Shown: in pieces, positions 12,474-20,322 of the stretch
Layout of the letters: every line of letters begins with the position of its first letter
Position numbering within the stretch: position 1 is the first letter of the stretch
NCBI GenBank assembly: GCA_037045355.1
Contig: JBAOHO010000014.1
Location: 186,001 to 250,000, forward strand
DNA from: Candidatus Nanopelagicales bacterium
GTDB taxonomy: Bacteria > Actinomycetota > Actinomycetes > S36-B12 > GCA-2699445
Direction: 5' to 3'
DNA: 64,000 nucleotides
Position numbers and translations under genes: made by a program
Notes under the pieces: generated by a model
What the model was told of the DNA's origin: nothing
Databases searched by the model: none
Seen by the model: the letters and a program-made list of their open reading frames with translations, nothing else

Positions 12474-13640
12474 ATGGGACTGGACCCCGGGTGGGCCGAA
12501 GACTTCCAACGCCGGTTCGACGAGGAGCGGGCCAAAATCGGCCGGTTCAACATTTTGATCTGCGGCAAGACCGGAGTGGGCAAGTCGACCCTGATCAACG
12601 CCATCTTCGGCTCGGACGTGGCTCCCACCGGCAACGGGGTCCCGGTGACCGTGGATACCGAGTATTTCGCCCACGACCGCCTGCCGGTCGGCGTCTTCGA
12701 CACGAAGGGATTCGAGACCGGCGAGCACGGGGACACGATCTTGGAACGGCTTGGCGTCGAGATCAGTCGCCGGCGCCAGGGTCCGATCAATGACCAGGTG
12801 CACGCGGTCTGGTACGTCGTGCGCTCAGGTGATCGCCGGTTCGAGGATTCCCAGGCCGGATTCGTGACCCGACTGGCGGCCTTTGACCTGCCCGTCCTGA
12901 TCGTCTTGAGTCAGGTTCCCGTACGCGACGGTCATATCCACCCCGATGCGATCGAACTCGCGGCGGCCATCGAGTCCCGGGGACTGCCCACCCAGCCGGG
13001 TCCCGCCCCGATCCTCACCAACGCCCGCGTGGACCCCTGGGTGACACCCGAACTGTGCGGCTTGCACGAACTGCTGGATGCGACCGCGGAGGTGATCCCA
13101 GCGTCGGTGCGGGCGGCCCTCGAGGCGGCCCAGCGCATCGACCTGCAAAGAAAGCGACGGCGCGCCAAGTTAGCGATTCGGGCGGCGACCACTGCCGCTG
13201 CCGGAACCTGCGCCGTCCCCCTGCCGATAGCAGATGCCGCAGCGCTGTTCCCCGTTCAGATGGGCATGCTGGCAGCGGTGTCGGCGGCCTACGGAGTGCC
13301 GACTCCGTCCAGCCGCCTCGTCCAGGCTTTCGGCAGCATCGTGATGGCCACCGGGGCATCGACCATCGGGCGGTATCTGGCGGGCACCATCGTGAAGTTC
13401 GTGCCAGGTGCGGGGTCGGTCACCGGTTTCGTCATCAAGGCCGGGGTCGCGTCGAGTGTCACGTTGGCGATGGGCTACGGGTGGATGGCGGTGAATGAGC
13501 GATTGGTGCGCATGACGGATGAGGAAGCCGCGGCGTTCCTGGGCAGCGATGGAGTGAAAGATGCCTTCGTGGCAGCCTTCCGTGACGCTTGGACCAATCG
13601 GAAGAAGCTCGCTGCCGAGATCGAGCAGGATCCGCAGTAG
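12474..13640 (+). CDS. GTPase with C-terminal membrane-type (DUF697-like) domain
   Basis: Protein of 388 aa. The G domain occupies about residues 25-200 with Walker A GKTGVGKST (31-39), a threonine-containing switch (VPVTVDTEY) and G3 DTKG. The C-terminal half is hydrophobic and rich in Ala/Gly (LAIRAATTAAAGTCAVPLPI, then a stretch running from FPVQMGML), resembling the DUF697 domain that follows such G domains and associates with membranes. The ATG at 12474 is chosen because of GAAGGAG 7 nt upstream; an in-frame ATG far upstream lacks one. Function is unknown; relatives are loosely tied to stress or membrane processes. It stands alone, convergent with ybaK. Confidence 0.78.
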   Translation: MGLDPGWAEDFQRRFDEERAKIGRFNILICGKTGVGKSTLINAIFGSDVAPTGNGVPVTVDTEYFAHDRLPVGVFDTKGFETGEHGDTILERLGVEISRRRQGPINDQVHAVWYVVRSGDRRFEDSQAGFVTRLAAFDLPVLIVLSQVPVRDGHIHPDAIELAAAIESRGLPTQPGPAPILTNARVDPWVTPELCGLHELLDATAEVIPASVRAALEAAQRIDLQRKRRRAKLAIRAATTAAAGTCAVPLPIADAAALFPVQMGMLAAVSAAYGVPTPSSRLVQAFGSIVMATGASTIGRYLAGTIVKFVPGAGSVTGFVIKAGVASSVTLAMGYGWMAVNERLVRMTDEEAAAFLGSDGVKDAFVAAFRDAWTNRKKLAAEIEQDPQ

Positions 13641-13767
13641 CCGATCGCGCGGGCGGAAGGCCGGTTGACGAGGGAGCGCCGGCAGCCGTGCGGGAACCGC
13701 AAGTTTCAGTGAGATGTCCGGTGATCGGCCCCGGGCAAGAGACCCCGCAGAGGGCTCGGGCACCAGA

Positions 13768-14301
13768 TCAGCGGGCGATCGGGGCGGTGCGCGCGTTGAG
13801 GGCGGCGATGAGGTGTGTCCCCATGATCTCGAGGTCCATCCCGCGCCGACCCGCCGACACCAGGATCGACTCGTGGTCCATCGCGGACGTGTCGAGAACC
13901 GTCGGCAGTTCCGTGCGCTGGCCCAGTGGACTGATCCCTCCGACCGGATAGCCCGTGATCCGCTCGGCTCGCTCCGGATCGGCCATGACGGCCCGCTTCC
14001 CACCGACAGCCGCTGCCAGAGCCTTCAGATCCAACTTGGTGCTCACCGGTACTACAGCCACGATCGGGTCGCCGTCGACGTCCGCCACCAGGGTCTTGAA
14101 GACGCGGTGAGGATCGACCCCGAGCTCCTGGGCGGCCTCTTCGCCATACTGCTCGACTCGGGGGTCGTGTTCGTAGGTATGCAGCGCGTAGGGAATGCCC
14201 AGGCGGGCCAGCGTCGACGTCGCGGGAGTCGCCTTCCGGGTGGACTTGCTCGCCTTCTTGGATTTCCCGTCCTTCTTGGATTTCCCGTCCTTCTTGGCCA
14301 C
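13768..14301 (-). CDS. ybaK: YbaK-type aminoacyl-tRNA deacylase
   Basis: Removes Cys mis-attached to tRNA-Pro (and related mischarging) in the cytoplasm. After a Lys-rich leader (AKKDGKSKKDGKSKKASKS, residues 2-20, itself two copies of an 18-bp repeat), the YbaK/ProX domain runs from about residue 30 to the end, with YALHTYEHD, VFKTLVADVDG, VPVSTKLDLKALAAA and the GYPVGGISPLGQ loop. The start is GTG at 14299-14301, 5 nt after GGAG. The basic leader is not part of the usual family domain. Upstream lies a 24-bp tandem repeat, each copy carrying another GGAG-ATG combination out of frame. Confidence 0.88.
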   Translation of the reverse strand: MAKKDGKSKKDGKSKKASKSTRKATPATSTLARLGIPYALHTYEHDPRVEQYGEEAAQELGVDPHRVFKTLVADVDGDPIVAVVPVSTKLDLKALAAAVGGKRAVMADPERAERITGYPVGGISPLGQRTELPTVLDTSAMDHESILVSAGRRGMDLEIMGTHLIAALNARTAPIAR

Positions 14302-14308
14302 CCGTTCT

Positions 14309-14405
14309 CCATTCTCCTGCGGCCGGCGGCGGCCATTCTCCTGCGGCCGGCGGCGGCCATTCTCCTGCGGCCGGCGGCGGCCATTCTTCGGCGGCCGGGC
14401 GGCGG
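14309..14405. repeat. 24-bp tandem repeat upstream of ybaK
   Basis: Three perfect 24-bp copies start at 14309, 14333 and 14357 (beginning CCATTCTCCTGCGGCC and ending GGCGGCGG), followed by a degenerate fourth at 14381-14405. On the minus strand every perfect copy contains AGGAGAATGG, a ribosome binding site fused to an ATG. It fills most of the 157-base divergent gap between ybaK and hisD. Confidence 0.9.
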
Positions 14406-14446
14406 TCCGTAATCTGCGGCCGGAAGCGGCCCGGGATCAGTCTTCG

Positions 14447-14452
14447 TAGACT
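14447..14452 (+). promoter_or_regulatory. -10 box for leaderless hisD
   Basis: TAGACT followed by six bases and then the GTG of hisD. No ribosome binding site is present in the gap, so leaderless transcription of the his operon is likely. Confidence 0.6.
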
Positions 14453-14458
14453 AGGCGA

Positions 14459-15769
14459 GTGATCCAGCTGCTGAACCACCGTGGGGTCCCCGGTGCCGAC
14501 ATCGTGGTGCCCCGGGCCGCCTTCGAGGTGGGTGCCGCCGTCGCCGAGGTGGCGCCTATCGTCGCTGACGTTGCTGCCGAGGGGCCGACGGCGGCGCTGC
14601 GGTGGGGTGAGCGGCTCGATGGCGTGCGACCGCCCGCGCTGCGCGTACCTGAGGAGGTCCTGGTCGCGAGCCTGGCGGAACTCGACGATTCGGTGGGAGC
14701 TGCACTCGCCGAGGCGATCGAGCGGGTGCGCCGGGTTCACGGTGATCAGCACCCGAGATCAGTCACCACCACCGTCGTGCCAGGCGCCTCGGTGACACAA
14801 CGTTTCGTGCCTGTCGACCGCGTGGGTCTTTACGTGCCCGGTGGACGCGCGGTCTACCCGTCGAGCGTCATCATGAACGTGGTGCCCGCACAGGAAGCGG
14901 GCGTCGCGTCGATCGCCGTGGTCTCCCCGCCACAGCGGGAGAACGGTGGCTGGCCGAACCCGACCGTCCTCGCGACGTGCCAACTGCTCGGAGTCAGTGA
15001 GGTGTACTCCGTGGGTGGCGCCCAGGCCGTCGCGCTGCTCGCCCATGGCGGGGGCTCGGGCTCGACAGCCGTGCGACCAGTTCGTATGATCACCGGTCCT
15101 GGCAACGTGTGGGTCACGGCCGCCAAGCGCCTGGTGATGGGCTCAGTCGGCATCGACTCCGAGGCCGGCCCGACCGAGATCATGATCATCGCCGACGACT
15201 CCGCCGACGCCGCCTGTGTCGCTGGCGACCTGATCAGCCAGGCCGAGCATGATCCGCTCGCAGCCGCTGTTCTGGTGACCGATTCCGAAAGCCTCGCTGA
15301 AGCTGTCGTCGGCGAGTTGGCGCGACAGGTTCCTGCGACGAAGCACACGGAGCGCATCGCCGAGGCCCTGAGCGGAGTCCAGAGCGCCATCGTGATTGTT
15401 GCCGGGATCGACGACGCGATCGCCGTGGCCAACAACTACGGTGCCGAGCATCTGGAGATACACACCCACAATGCGCAGGAGATCGCCGACCGCATCACCA
15501 ACGCGGGTGCCATCTTCCTCGGGTCCCACACGCCGGTGTCCCTGGGTGACTACGCGGCCGGATCCAACCATGTCCTGCCCACGGGCGGTTCGGCCGCGTT
15601 CTCCTCAGGCCTCGGAGTGCATACATTCCTGCGTCCGGTTCAGGTGGTGTCCTACGATGACGCCGCGCTGGCTGACATCGCCGACACCGTCCGTACGCTG
15701 GCGGAGGCCGAGGACCTGCCGGCACATGCAACGGCTATCACCGCCCGGATTCCGCTCGCTCATGACTGA
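14459..15769 (+). CDS. hisD: histidinol dehydrogenase
   Basis: Catalyses the last two oxidations of histidine biosynthesis, histidinol to histidine, with NAD and zinc. It is 436 aa from GTG 14459, a normal length. Visible family features are VPGASVTQRFVPVDRVGLYVPGG, the signature GIDSEAGPTEIMIIADDSA, LISQAEHDPLA, and GAEHLEIHT near the C-terminus. First gene of hisD-hisC-hisB-hisH; it overlaps hisC by 8 bp. Transcription appears to start at its own GTG. Confidence 0.97.
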   Translation: MIQLLNHRGVPGADIVVPRAAFEVGAAVAEVAPIVADVAAEGPTAALRWGERLDGVRPPALRVPEEVLVASLAELDDSVGAALAEAIERVRRVHGDQHPRSVTTTVVPGASVTQRFVPVDRVGLYVPGGRAVYPSSVIMNVVPAQEAGVASIAVVSPPQRENGGWPNPTVLATCQLLGVSEVYSVGGAQAVALLAHGGGSGSTAVRPVRMITGPGNVWVTAAKRLVMGSVGIDSEAGPTEIMIIADDSADAACVAGDLISQAEHDPLAAAVLVTDSESLAEAVVGELARQVPATKHTERIAEALSGVQSAIVIVAGIDDAIAVANNYGAEHLEIHTHNAQEIADRITNAGAIFLGSHTPVSLGDYAAGSNHVLPTGGSAAFSSGLGVHTFLRPVQVVSYDDAALADIADTVRTLAEAEDLPAHATAITARIPLAHD

Positions 15770-16835
15770 ACTTCCTCTGCGTGCCGATCTCGTGGGGGAG
15801 CGGCCCTACGGTGCCCCCACGGATGACGTGCCGGTGCGACTCAACGTCAATGAGAATCCGTATCCGCCGCCGCCGCCCGTCGTCGCCGACCTGACTGCGG
15901 CGGTCGCAGCCGAGCTGGTGCGGCTGAACCGCTACCCGGATCGGGAAGCGGCACAGTTGCGCGACGCTCTCGCGGCGTACGTCGGCGTGGCTTCGGATCA
16001 GGTGTGGCCCGCCAACGGCAGCAATGAGGTGATGCACCAGATCCTGGGGGCTTTCGGCGGGCCCGGTCGAACGCTCGTGTCCTTCACGCCCACGTACTCC
16101 ATGTATCCGGTGTACGCGCGCGACACGAACACCGCCTACGCCACGGCGCCCCGGGCAGCCGACCACAGCATCGAACCGGACATCGCTGCCGAACTGATCG
16201 CCGGCTGCGCCGCCAACGTCGTGGTCGTCGCGTCGCCGAACAACCCGACTGGTGGGCTGCTCGATCTCGACGAAGTTCGGTACCTGCACTCGCTGATCGC
16301 GTCCAGCGGCGTCCTCGTCGTCGACGAGGCCTATATCGAATTCGAGCCGGGGGCCCGCAGCGCGGTCGAGTTGCTGCCCCAGTGCCCGAGGCTCATCGTC
16401 CTCCGCACCCTGAGCAAGGCGTGGGGCATGGCCGGGCTGAGGCTCGGGTACGCCGTGACCTCTCCCGCCATCGTGGACGCCCTGCGCGTCGTCCGCCTGC
16501 CGTACCACTTGTCTGCCCTCACCCAAGCCGCTGGGGTGGCCGCCCTCGGACACGCGAGCACTCTCCTAGCGCCCGTCGCTGACCTGGTGTCCGAGCGGCG
16601 CCTCCTGCAGCAATGGTTGGCGGATCACGGCATCCCGGCGGCGGACTCCAGCGCCAACTTCATCCTTATCGGCCCCGTCCGGGACTCCCGGAGACTGTTC
16701 TCGGACCTGCGCGGTCGGGGGGTGCTCGTGAGGGAGACCGGAGGACCGGGTCACCTGCGTGTCAGCATCGGCACAGCAGAAGAGAACGAAGCGTTGCGCG
16801 CAGCGCTGCTCGACAGTGGAGGATGGCGAACATGA
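15762..16835 (+). CDS. hisC: histidinol-phosphate aminotransferase
   Basis: PLP enzyme that transaminates imidazole acetol phosphate to histidinol phosphate. It is 357 aa with RLNVNENPYPPPP at the N-terminus, ASPNNPTGG, VVDEAYIEF, and the PLP lysine in TLSKAWGMAGLRLGY. The ATG at 15762 lies inside the end of hisD, and the stop overlaps the hisB start as ATGA, so translation is coupled on both sides. Some actinobacterial HisC proteins also accept aromatic substrates; this cannot be decided here. Confidence 0.96.
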   Translation: MTELPLRADLVGERPYGAPTDDVPVRLNVNENPYPPPPPVVADLTAAVAAELVRLNRYPDREAAQLRDALAAYVGVASDQVWPANGSNEVMHQILGAFGGPGRTLVSFTPTYSMYPVYARDTNTAYATAPRAADHSIEPDIAAELIAGCAANVVVVASPNNPTGGLLDLDEVRYLHSLIASSGVLVVDEAYIEFEPGARSAVELLPQCPRLIVLRTLSKAWGMAGLRLGYAVTSPAIVDALRVVRLPYHLSALTQAAGVAALGHASTLLAPVADLVSERRLLQQWLADHGIPAADSSANFILIGPVRDSRRLFSDLRGRGVLVRETGGPGHLRVSIGTAEENEALRAALLDSGGWRT

Positions 16836-17425
16836 CCAGAGCTTCCGTGGTGGAACGGGCCACCAAGGAAAGTCAGGTGTCGGTGGCGCTGGATCTTGAC
16901 GGGGCGGGTCGCACCGAGATCGACACAGGCGTCCCGTTCTTCGACCACATGTTGGCGCAACTGGGCAAACACGGGGGATTCGACCTCTCTGTTCGCACCG
17001 TCGGCGACCTCCATGTGGACGCTCACCACACCGTCGAGGACACCTCGCTCGCCGTCGGGCAGGCCCTCCGTGAGGCGCTCGGGACCAAGGAGGGGGTTCG
17101 CCGCTACGGTGATGCTTTGGTGCCGCTCGACGAGGCTCTCGTGCAGAGCGCAGTCGACCTGTCGGGCCGGCCCTATCTCGTGCATACGGAACCCGAGCTC
17201 GTGGAACTGATCGGGACCTATGACACGACGTTGACGCGCCACATCTGGGAATCAGTCGTCGCGACCGCTCAGATCACCTTGCACGTCAGGGTGGTGTCGG
17301 GGCGCAACGCCCACCACATCGTGGAGGCCCAGTTCAAGTCCGTAGCCCGGGCACTGCGAACGGCGGTCGAGATCGACCCTCGTGTGGCCGGGGTGCCCAG
17401 CACCAAGGGAACCCTGGGTGGTTGA
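16832..17425 (+). CDS. hisB: imidazoleglycerol-phosphate dehydratase
   Basis: Dehydrates imidazole glycerol phosphate, a manganese enzyme of histidine synthesis. It is 197 aa, the monofunctional form with no phosphatase domain. Metal-binding motifs are FFDHMLAQLGKHGG, DAHHTVEDT and NAHHIVEAQFK. The start at 16832 is preferred to an in-frame ATG 9 bases upstream because that one directly abuts GGAGG while this one is spaced 9 nt from it. It forms an ATGA overlap with hisC and overlaps the hisH start. Confidence 0.96.
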   Translation: MTRASVVERATKESQVSVALDLDGAGRTEIDTGVPFFDHMLAQLGKHGGFDLSVRTVGDLHVDAHHTVEDTSLAVGQALREALGTKEGVRRYGDALVPLDEALVQSAVDLSGRPYLVHTEPELVELIGTYDTTLTRHIWESVVATAQITLHVRVVSGRNAHHIVEAQFKSVARALRTAVEIDPRVAGVPSTKGTLGG

Positions 17426-18065
17426 TCCGACCGTCACCCCTGGGGTGCGCACCCGGCCACGCGTGGTCATCTTCGACTACGGTTTCGGGAACGTGCGCTC
17501 GGCGCAGAACTCGCTCCAGCGCGCCGGCGCCGAGGCCGTCATCACCGCTGACCGTGACGACGCCATGTCCTGTGACGGCCTCGTGGTTCCCGGAGTGGGC
17601 GCATTCGCGGCGTGTATGGCGGGCTTACGTGCCGCCGATGGTCCTCGGATCATCGCCGAGCGATTGACTGCCGGGCGCCCGGTACTGGGAATCTGCGTAG
17701 GGATGCAAGTCATGTTCGACGCGGGCAACGAGCACGGGCTGCATACGGTGGGACTCGGACATTGGCCCGGCACCGTCGATCGGTTGCACGCCGATGTGCT
17801 CCCGCACATGGGCTGGAACACGGTCACCACCTCACCCAGCAGTGCCCTGTTCGCGGGCGTGAGCCACGAGCGGTTCTACTTCGTCCATTCCTACGCCGCG
17901 CGGGCGTGGCAAGGAGAACGCGGCGAAGCAACCTGGAGTCGGCACGGCGAGCCGTTCGTGGCCGCTGCGGAGTCCGGCGTCCTCACCGCGACCCAGTTCC
18001 ACCCTGAGAAATCAGGGGATGCGGGCATCGCCGTCATGCGTAACTGGCTCGCTCTGCTGCGCTAG
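17418..18065 (+). CDS. hisH: imidazole glycerol phosphate synthase, glutaminase subunit
   Basis: Class I glutamine amidotransferase that feeds ammonia to HisF. With the GTG at 17418 it has 215 aa. It shows VVPGVGAFAACM, the nucleophile Cys in GICVGMQVMFD (about C93), and the His/Glu pair in ATQFHPEKSGDAG. The start is inferred from AAGGGA upstream and from the 8-bp overlap with hisB; a GTG at 17445 is a shorter alternative. Its partner hisF is 1.4 kb downstream, after a DUF2510 gene and hisA. Confidence 0.95.
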   Translation: MVDPTVTPGVRTRPRVVIFDYGFGNVRSAQNSLQRAGAEAVITADRDDAMSCDGLVVPGVGAFAACMAGLRAADGPRIIAERLTAGRPVLGICVGMQVMFDAGNEHGLHTVGLGHWPGTVDRLHADVLPHMGWNTVTTSPSSALFAGVSHERFYFVHSYAARAWQGERGEATWSRHGEPFVAAAESGVLTATQFHPEKSGDAGIAVMRNWLALLR

Positions 18066-18085
18066 TGTCCCGAGTTGGAGGTGTC

Positions 18086-18505
18086 ATGTCGAATCCCATG
18101 CCCGGGTGGTATCCGGACCCCGAGGATCCCCGGCGGCAACGGTTCTGGGACGGCACCCGGTGGACCGACGCCCGCGCCTACCCGGCAGTCGTGCCCGGCC
18201 CGGAGGGCGCAGCGGTCGTCACCGACCCGGCCGTTGAGACGGCACAGCGCTCGACGAACTGGCTGCTGATCATCCTGGTTGTCCTGGCCGCCGTCATCGC
18301 CGCCGCACTGTTGTGGTTCTTCCTCCTGCGGGACACGTCTCAACCGACTCCCGTTCCGACCGCGCCACCGACGACGGCGCCCACGTTGGCGCCACCGACC
18401 AAGGCGCCCAAGACTCCCACCGAGGCGCCGACTCTGCCGCCGACTGTCCCACCGACCCCTCCCACTCTCCCGCCCACCGAGGCGCCGACCATACCTTCGC
18501 CCTGA
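18086..18505 (+). CDS. DUF2510 membrane protein with Pro/Thr-rich tail
   Basis: 139 aa. Residues 6-28 (PGWYPDPEDPRRQRFWDGTRW) form the short DUF2510 motif typical of actinobacterial membrane proteins. One transmembrane helix follows at about residues 59-81, then a 55-residue stalk of Pro, Thr and Ala (APPTKAPKTPTEAPT) probably outside the cell. The ATG follows GGAGGTGTC. The stop codon lies inside the first unit of a 23-bp tandem repeat, so the last residues of the protein are coded by repeat sequence. Function is unknown. Its place between hisH and hisA is not functionally suggestive. Confidence 0.75.
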   Translation: MSNPMPGWYPDPEDPRRQRFWDGTRWTDARAYPAVVPGPEGAAVVTDPAVETAQRSTNWLLIILVVLAAVIAAALLWFFLLRDTSQPTPVPTAPPTTAPTLAPPTKAPKTPTEAPTLPPTVPPTPPTLPPTEAPTIPSP

Positions 18506-18627
18506 TGCCCAAGCCACCTTCGCCCTGAGGCCCAAGCCACCTTCGCCCTGAGGCCCAAGCCACCTTCGCCCTGAGGCCCAAGCCACCTTCGCCCTGAGGC
18601 CCAAGCCACCTTCACCCGGAGGCCCTG
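18494..18627. repeat. 23-bp tandem repeat, about 5.7 copies
   Basis: Unit of 23 bp beginning CCTTCGCCCTGAGGCC and ending CAAGCCA, at 18494, 18517, 18540, 18563 and 18586, with a decayed partial copy from 18609. Copies 2 to 5 are identical; copy 1 differs by one base. It starts inside the DUF2510 gene and runs into the gap before hisA. The unit length is not a multiple of three, so copy number changes would not preserve frame. Confidence 0.92.
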
Positions 18628-18688
18628 GTCCGGATCCGTCAGGTCCTCGGTGGCGCGCAGTGGCCGATGGGCCGGGGTATCAGGGCTA

Positions 18689-18694
18689 TAGGCT
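18689..18694 (+). promoter_or_regulatory. -10 box for leaderless hisA
   Basis: TAGGCT, seven bases, then the GTG of hisA; no ribosome binding site precedes the GTG. This promoter would separate hisA-hisF from hisDCBH. Confidence 0.6.
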
Positions 18695-18701
18695 TTCCGC
18701 C

Positions 18702-19457
18702 GTGGATACGTTGCAGTTATTGCCCGCTGTCGATGTCGCCGACGGGACCGCGGTCCGGCTCGTTCAAGGCGAGGCAGGGACAGAAACCGACTACGGCGAC
18801 CCGCTGCAGGCCGCACTGGCCTGGCAGGAGCAGGGGGCGCAGTGGATTCACCTGGTCGATCTCGACGCCGCGTTCGGTCGTGGCTCGAACCGGGACCTGC
18901 TCGCTCACGTTGTCGGCCATCTGGACGTGGACGTCGAACTGTCGGGGGGCATCCGCGATGACCAGTCCCTCGCGGCCGCGCTGGCCACCGGGTGCCGCCG
19001 GGTCAACCTCGGCACCGCCGCCCTGGAATCTCCCGAGTGGTGTGCTCGTGTGATCGCGGAGCACGGCGATCGGATCGCCGTCGGACTCGACGTCCGCGGT
19101 ACGACGCTGTCCGCCCGCGGATGGACCCGCGATGGGGGAGAGCTGTTCGAGATCCTGGCCAGGCTGGACGCTGACGGCTGCGCTCGGTACGTGGTCACCG
19201 ATGTCGCGAAGGACGGCACCCTCAAGGGCCCGAACCTGCAGTTGCTGGAGACCGTGTGCGCGGCGACGGACCGCCCGGTCGTCGCCTCGGGCGGGGTCGG
19301 CCGCCTCGAGGATCTGCATTCCCTGGCCGAACTTGTGCCCTTGGGCGTCGAGGGCGCGATCATCGGCAAGGCTCTCTATGCGGGCGCATTCACCTTGGCG
19401 GAAGCGCTGGTGGCGGTGGCACCCCGGCACAGTTACCTCAACCCCGGTGACCTGTGA
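18702..19457 (+). CDS. hisA: PriA-type phosphoribosyl isomerase (HisA, probably also TrpF)
   Basis: Beta-alpha barrel isomerase acting on ProFAR in histidine synthesis. In actinobacteria the family member PriA also isomerises phosphoribosylanthranilate for tryptophan. The 251-aa protein opens LQLLPAVDVADGTAVRLVQG, followed by WIHLVDLDAAFGRGSN and VELSGGIRDDQSLAAALATG, and has RGWTRDGGELFEILARL and VVTDVAKDGTLKGPN. The Arg and Trp of RGW are the residues linked with dual activity in PriA. No trpF lies among the trp genes here, which fits. GTG 18702 is supported by the adjacent -10 box. Confidence 0.94.
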   Translation: MDTLQLLPAVDVADGTAVRLVQGEAGTETDYGDPLQAALAWQEQGAQWIHLVDLDAAFGRGSNRDLLAHVVGHLDVDVELSGGIRDDQSLAAALATGCRRVNLGTAALESPEWCARVIAEHGDRIAVGLDVRGTTLSARGWTRDGGELFEILARLDADGCARYVVTDVAKDGTLKGPNLQLLETVCAATDRPVVASGGVGRLEDLHSLAELVPLGVEGAIIGKALYAGAFTLAEALVAVAPRHSYLNPGDL

Positions 19458-19497
19458 ATCGGATGGATCCGACGACACGTGACCCGGTGACGCACCG

Positions 19498-20274
19498 ATG
19501 ACCCTCGCCATCCGCGTGATTCCGTGCCTCGACGTCGACGCGGGCCGCGTCGTGAAAGGGGTCAACTTCCGCAATCTGCGTGACGCGGGGGACCCCGTCG
19601 AACTGGCCTCGCGTTACAGCGAATCCGGTGCCGACGAATTGGTGTTCCTCGACATCACGGCCAGTCACGCCGGACGAGCCACCATGGTCGAGGTCGTTCG
19701 TCGTACCGCCGAACGGGTCTTCATCCCCCTGACCGTGGGAGGCGGTGTCCGCACGCCCGAGGACTTCGACGCACTGCTTCGGGCTGGGGCGGACAAGGTG
19801 GGGGTCAACACCGCGGCCATAGCCCGACCGGAACTGATCGCCGAAGCCGCGCGGCAATTCGGGTCACAGTGCGTCGTGGTGTCCGTCGATGCCCGGCGGT
19901 CTTCCTCCGCCTCGAGCGGCTTCGAGGTCACCACTCATGGCGGGCGAACGTCCGCCGGTGTCGATGCCATCGACTGGGTCCGACAGGTGCAAGACCTGGG
20001 AGCGGGCGAGATCCTGCTCAACTCCATGGATGCCGACGGTACTACCGCCGGCTTCGACACCGAGATGATCAGTTCGGTACGGGCGGTGACATCGCTCCCA
20101 CTCATCGCCAGCGGGGGTGCGGGTGCGCCGCGGGACTTCGTCGCAGCGGTCTCGGCGGGGGCCGACGCGGTCCTTGCCGCGAGCGTCTTCCACTTCGGGA
20201 CCACCTCGATAGCGGCGGTCAAGGCCGAGTTGGCGACTGCGGGTCATCCGGTCCGCCACGTGGGCGAAGTCTGA
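19498..20274 (+). CDS. hisF: imidazole glycerol phosphate synthase, cyclase subunit
   Basis: Barrel enzyme that, with HisH, forms imidazole glycerol phosphate and AICAR. It is 258 aa with the catalytic aspartate in RVIPCLDVDAGRVVKGVNF, LTVGGGVRTPEDF, the second catalytic aspartate in LLNSMDADGTTAGFD, and IASGGAGAP. It starts 40 bp after hisA and ends 48 bp before a convergent gene. A Ser/Ala-rich loop (RRSSSASSG) after SVDA is a little longer than usual. Confidence 0.97.
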   Translation: MTLAIRVIPCLDVDAGRVVKGVNFRNLRDAGDPVELASRYSESGADELVFLDITASHAGRATMVEVVRRTAERVFIPLTVGGGVRTPEDFDALLRAGADKVGVNTAAIARPELIAEAARQFGSQCVVVSVDARRSSSASSGFEVTTHGGRTSAGVDAIDWVRQVQDLGAGEILLNSMDADGTTAGFDTEMISSVRAVTSLPLIASGGAGAPRDFVAAVSAGADAVLAASVFHFGTTSIAAVKAELATAGHPVRHVGEV

Positions 20275-20298
20275 CCGGAAAGTCCGAGTGCGGGATCT

Positions 20299-20317
20299 GC
20301 CTGCCGGGCCGGCGGGC
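20299..20317. terminator. inverted repeat between convergent genes
   Basis: GCCTGCCGG and CCGGCGGGC flank a single G, giving a strong stem with one G-T pair in the 48-base gap between the convergent hisF and TIGR03085-type genes. There is no U-run, so it is a stem-only terminator candidate. Confidence 0.35.
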
Positions 20318-20322
20318 TCGTC

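Noticed and set aside
14309..14405. Repeats as a CRISPR array
   Set aside because: Units abut with no spacers and there are no cas genes.
18494..18627. 23-bp repeats as a CRISPR array
   Set aside because: Tandem without spacers; one unit starts inside a gene.
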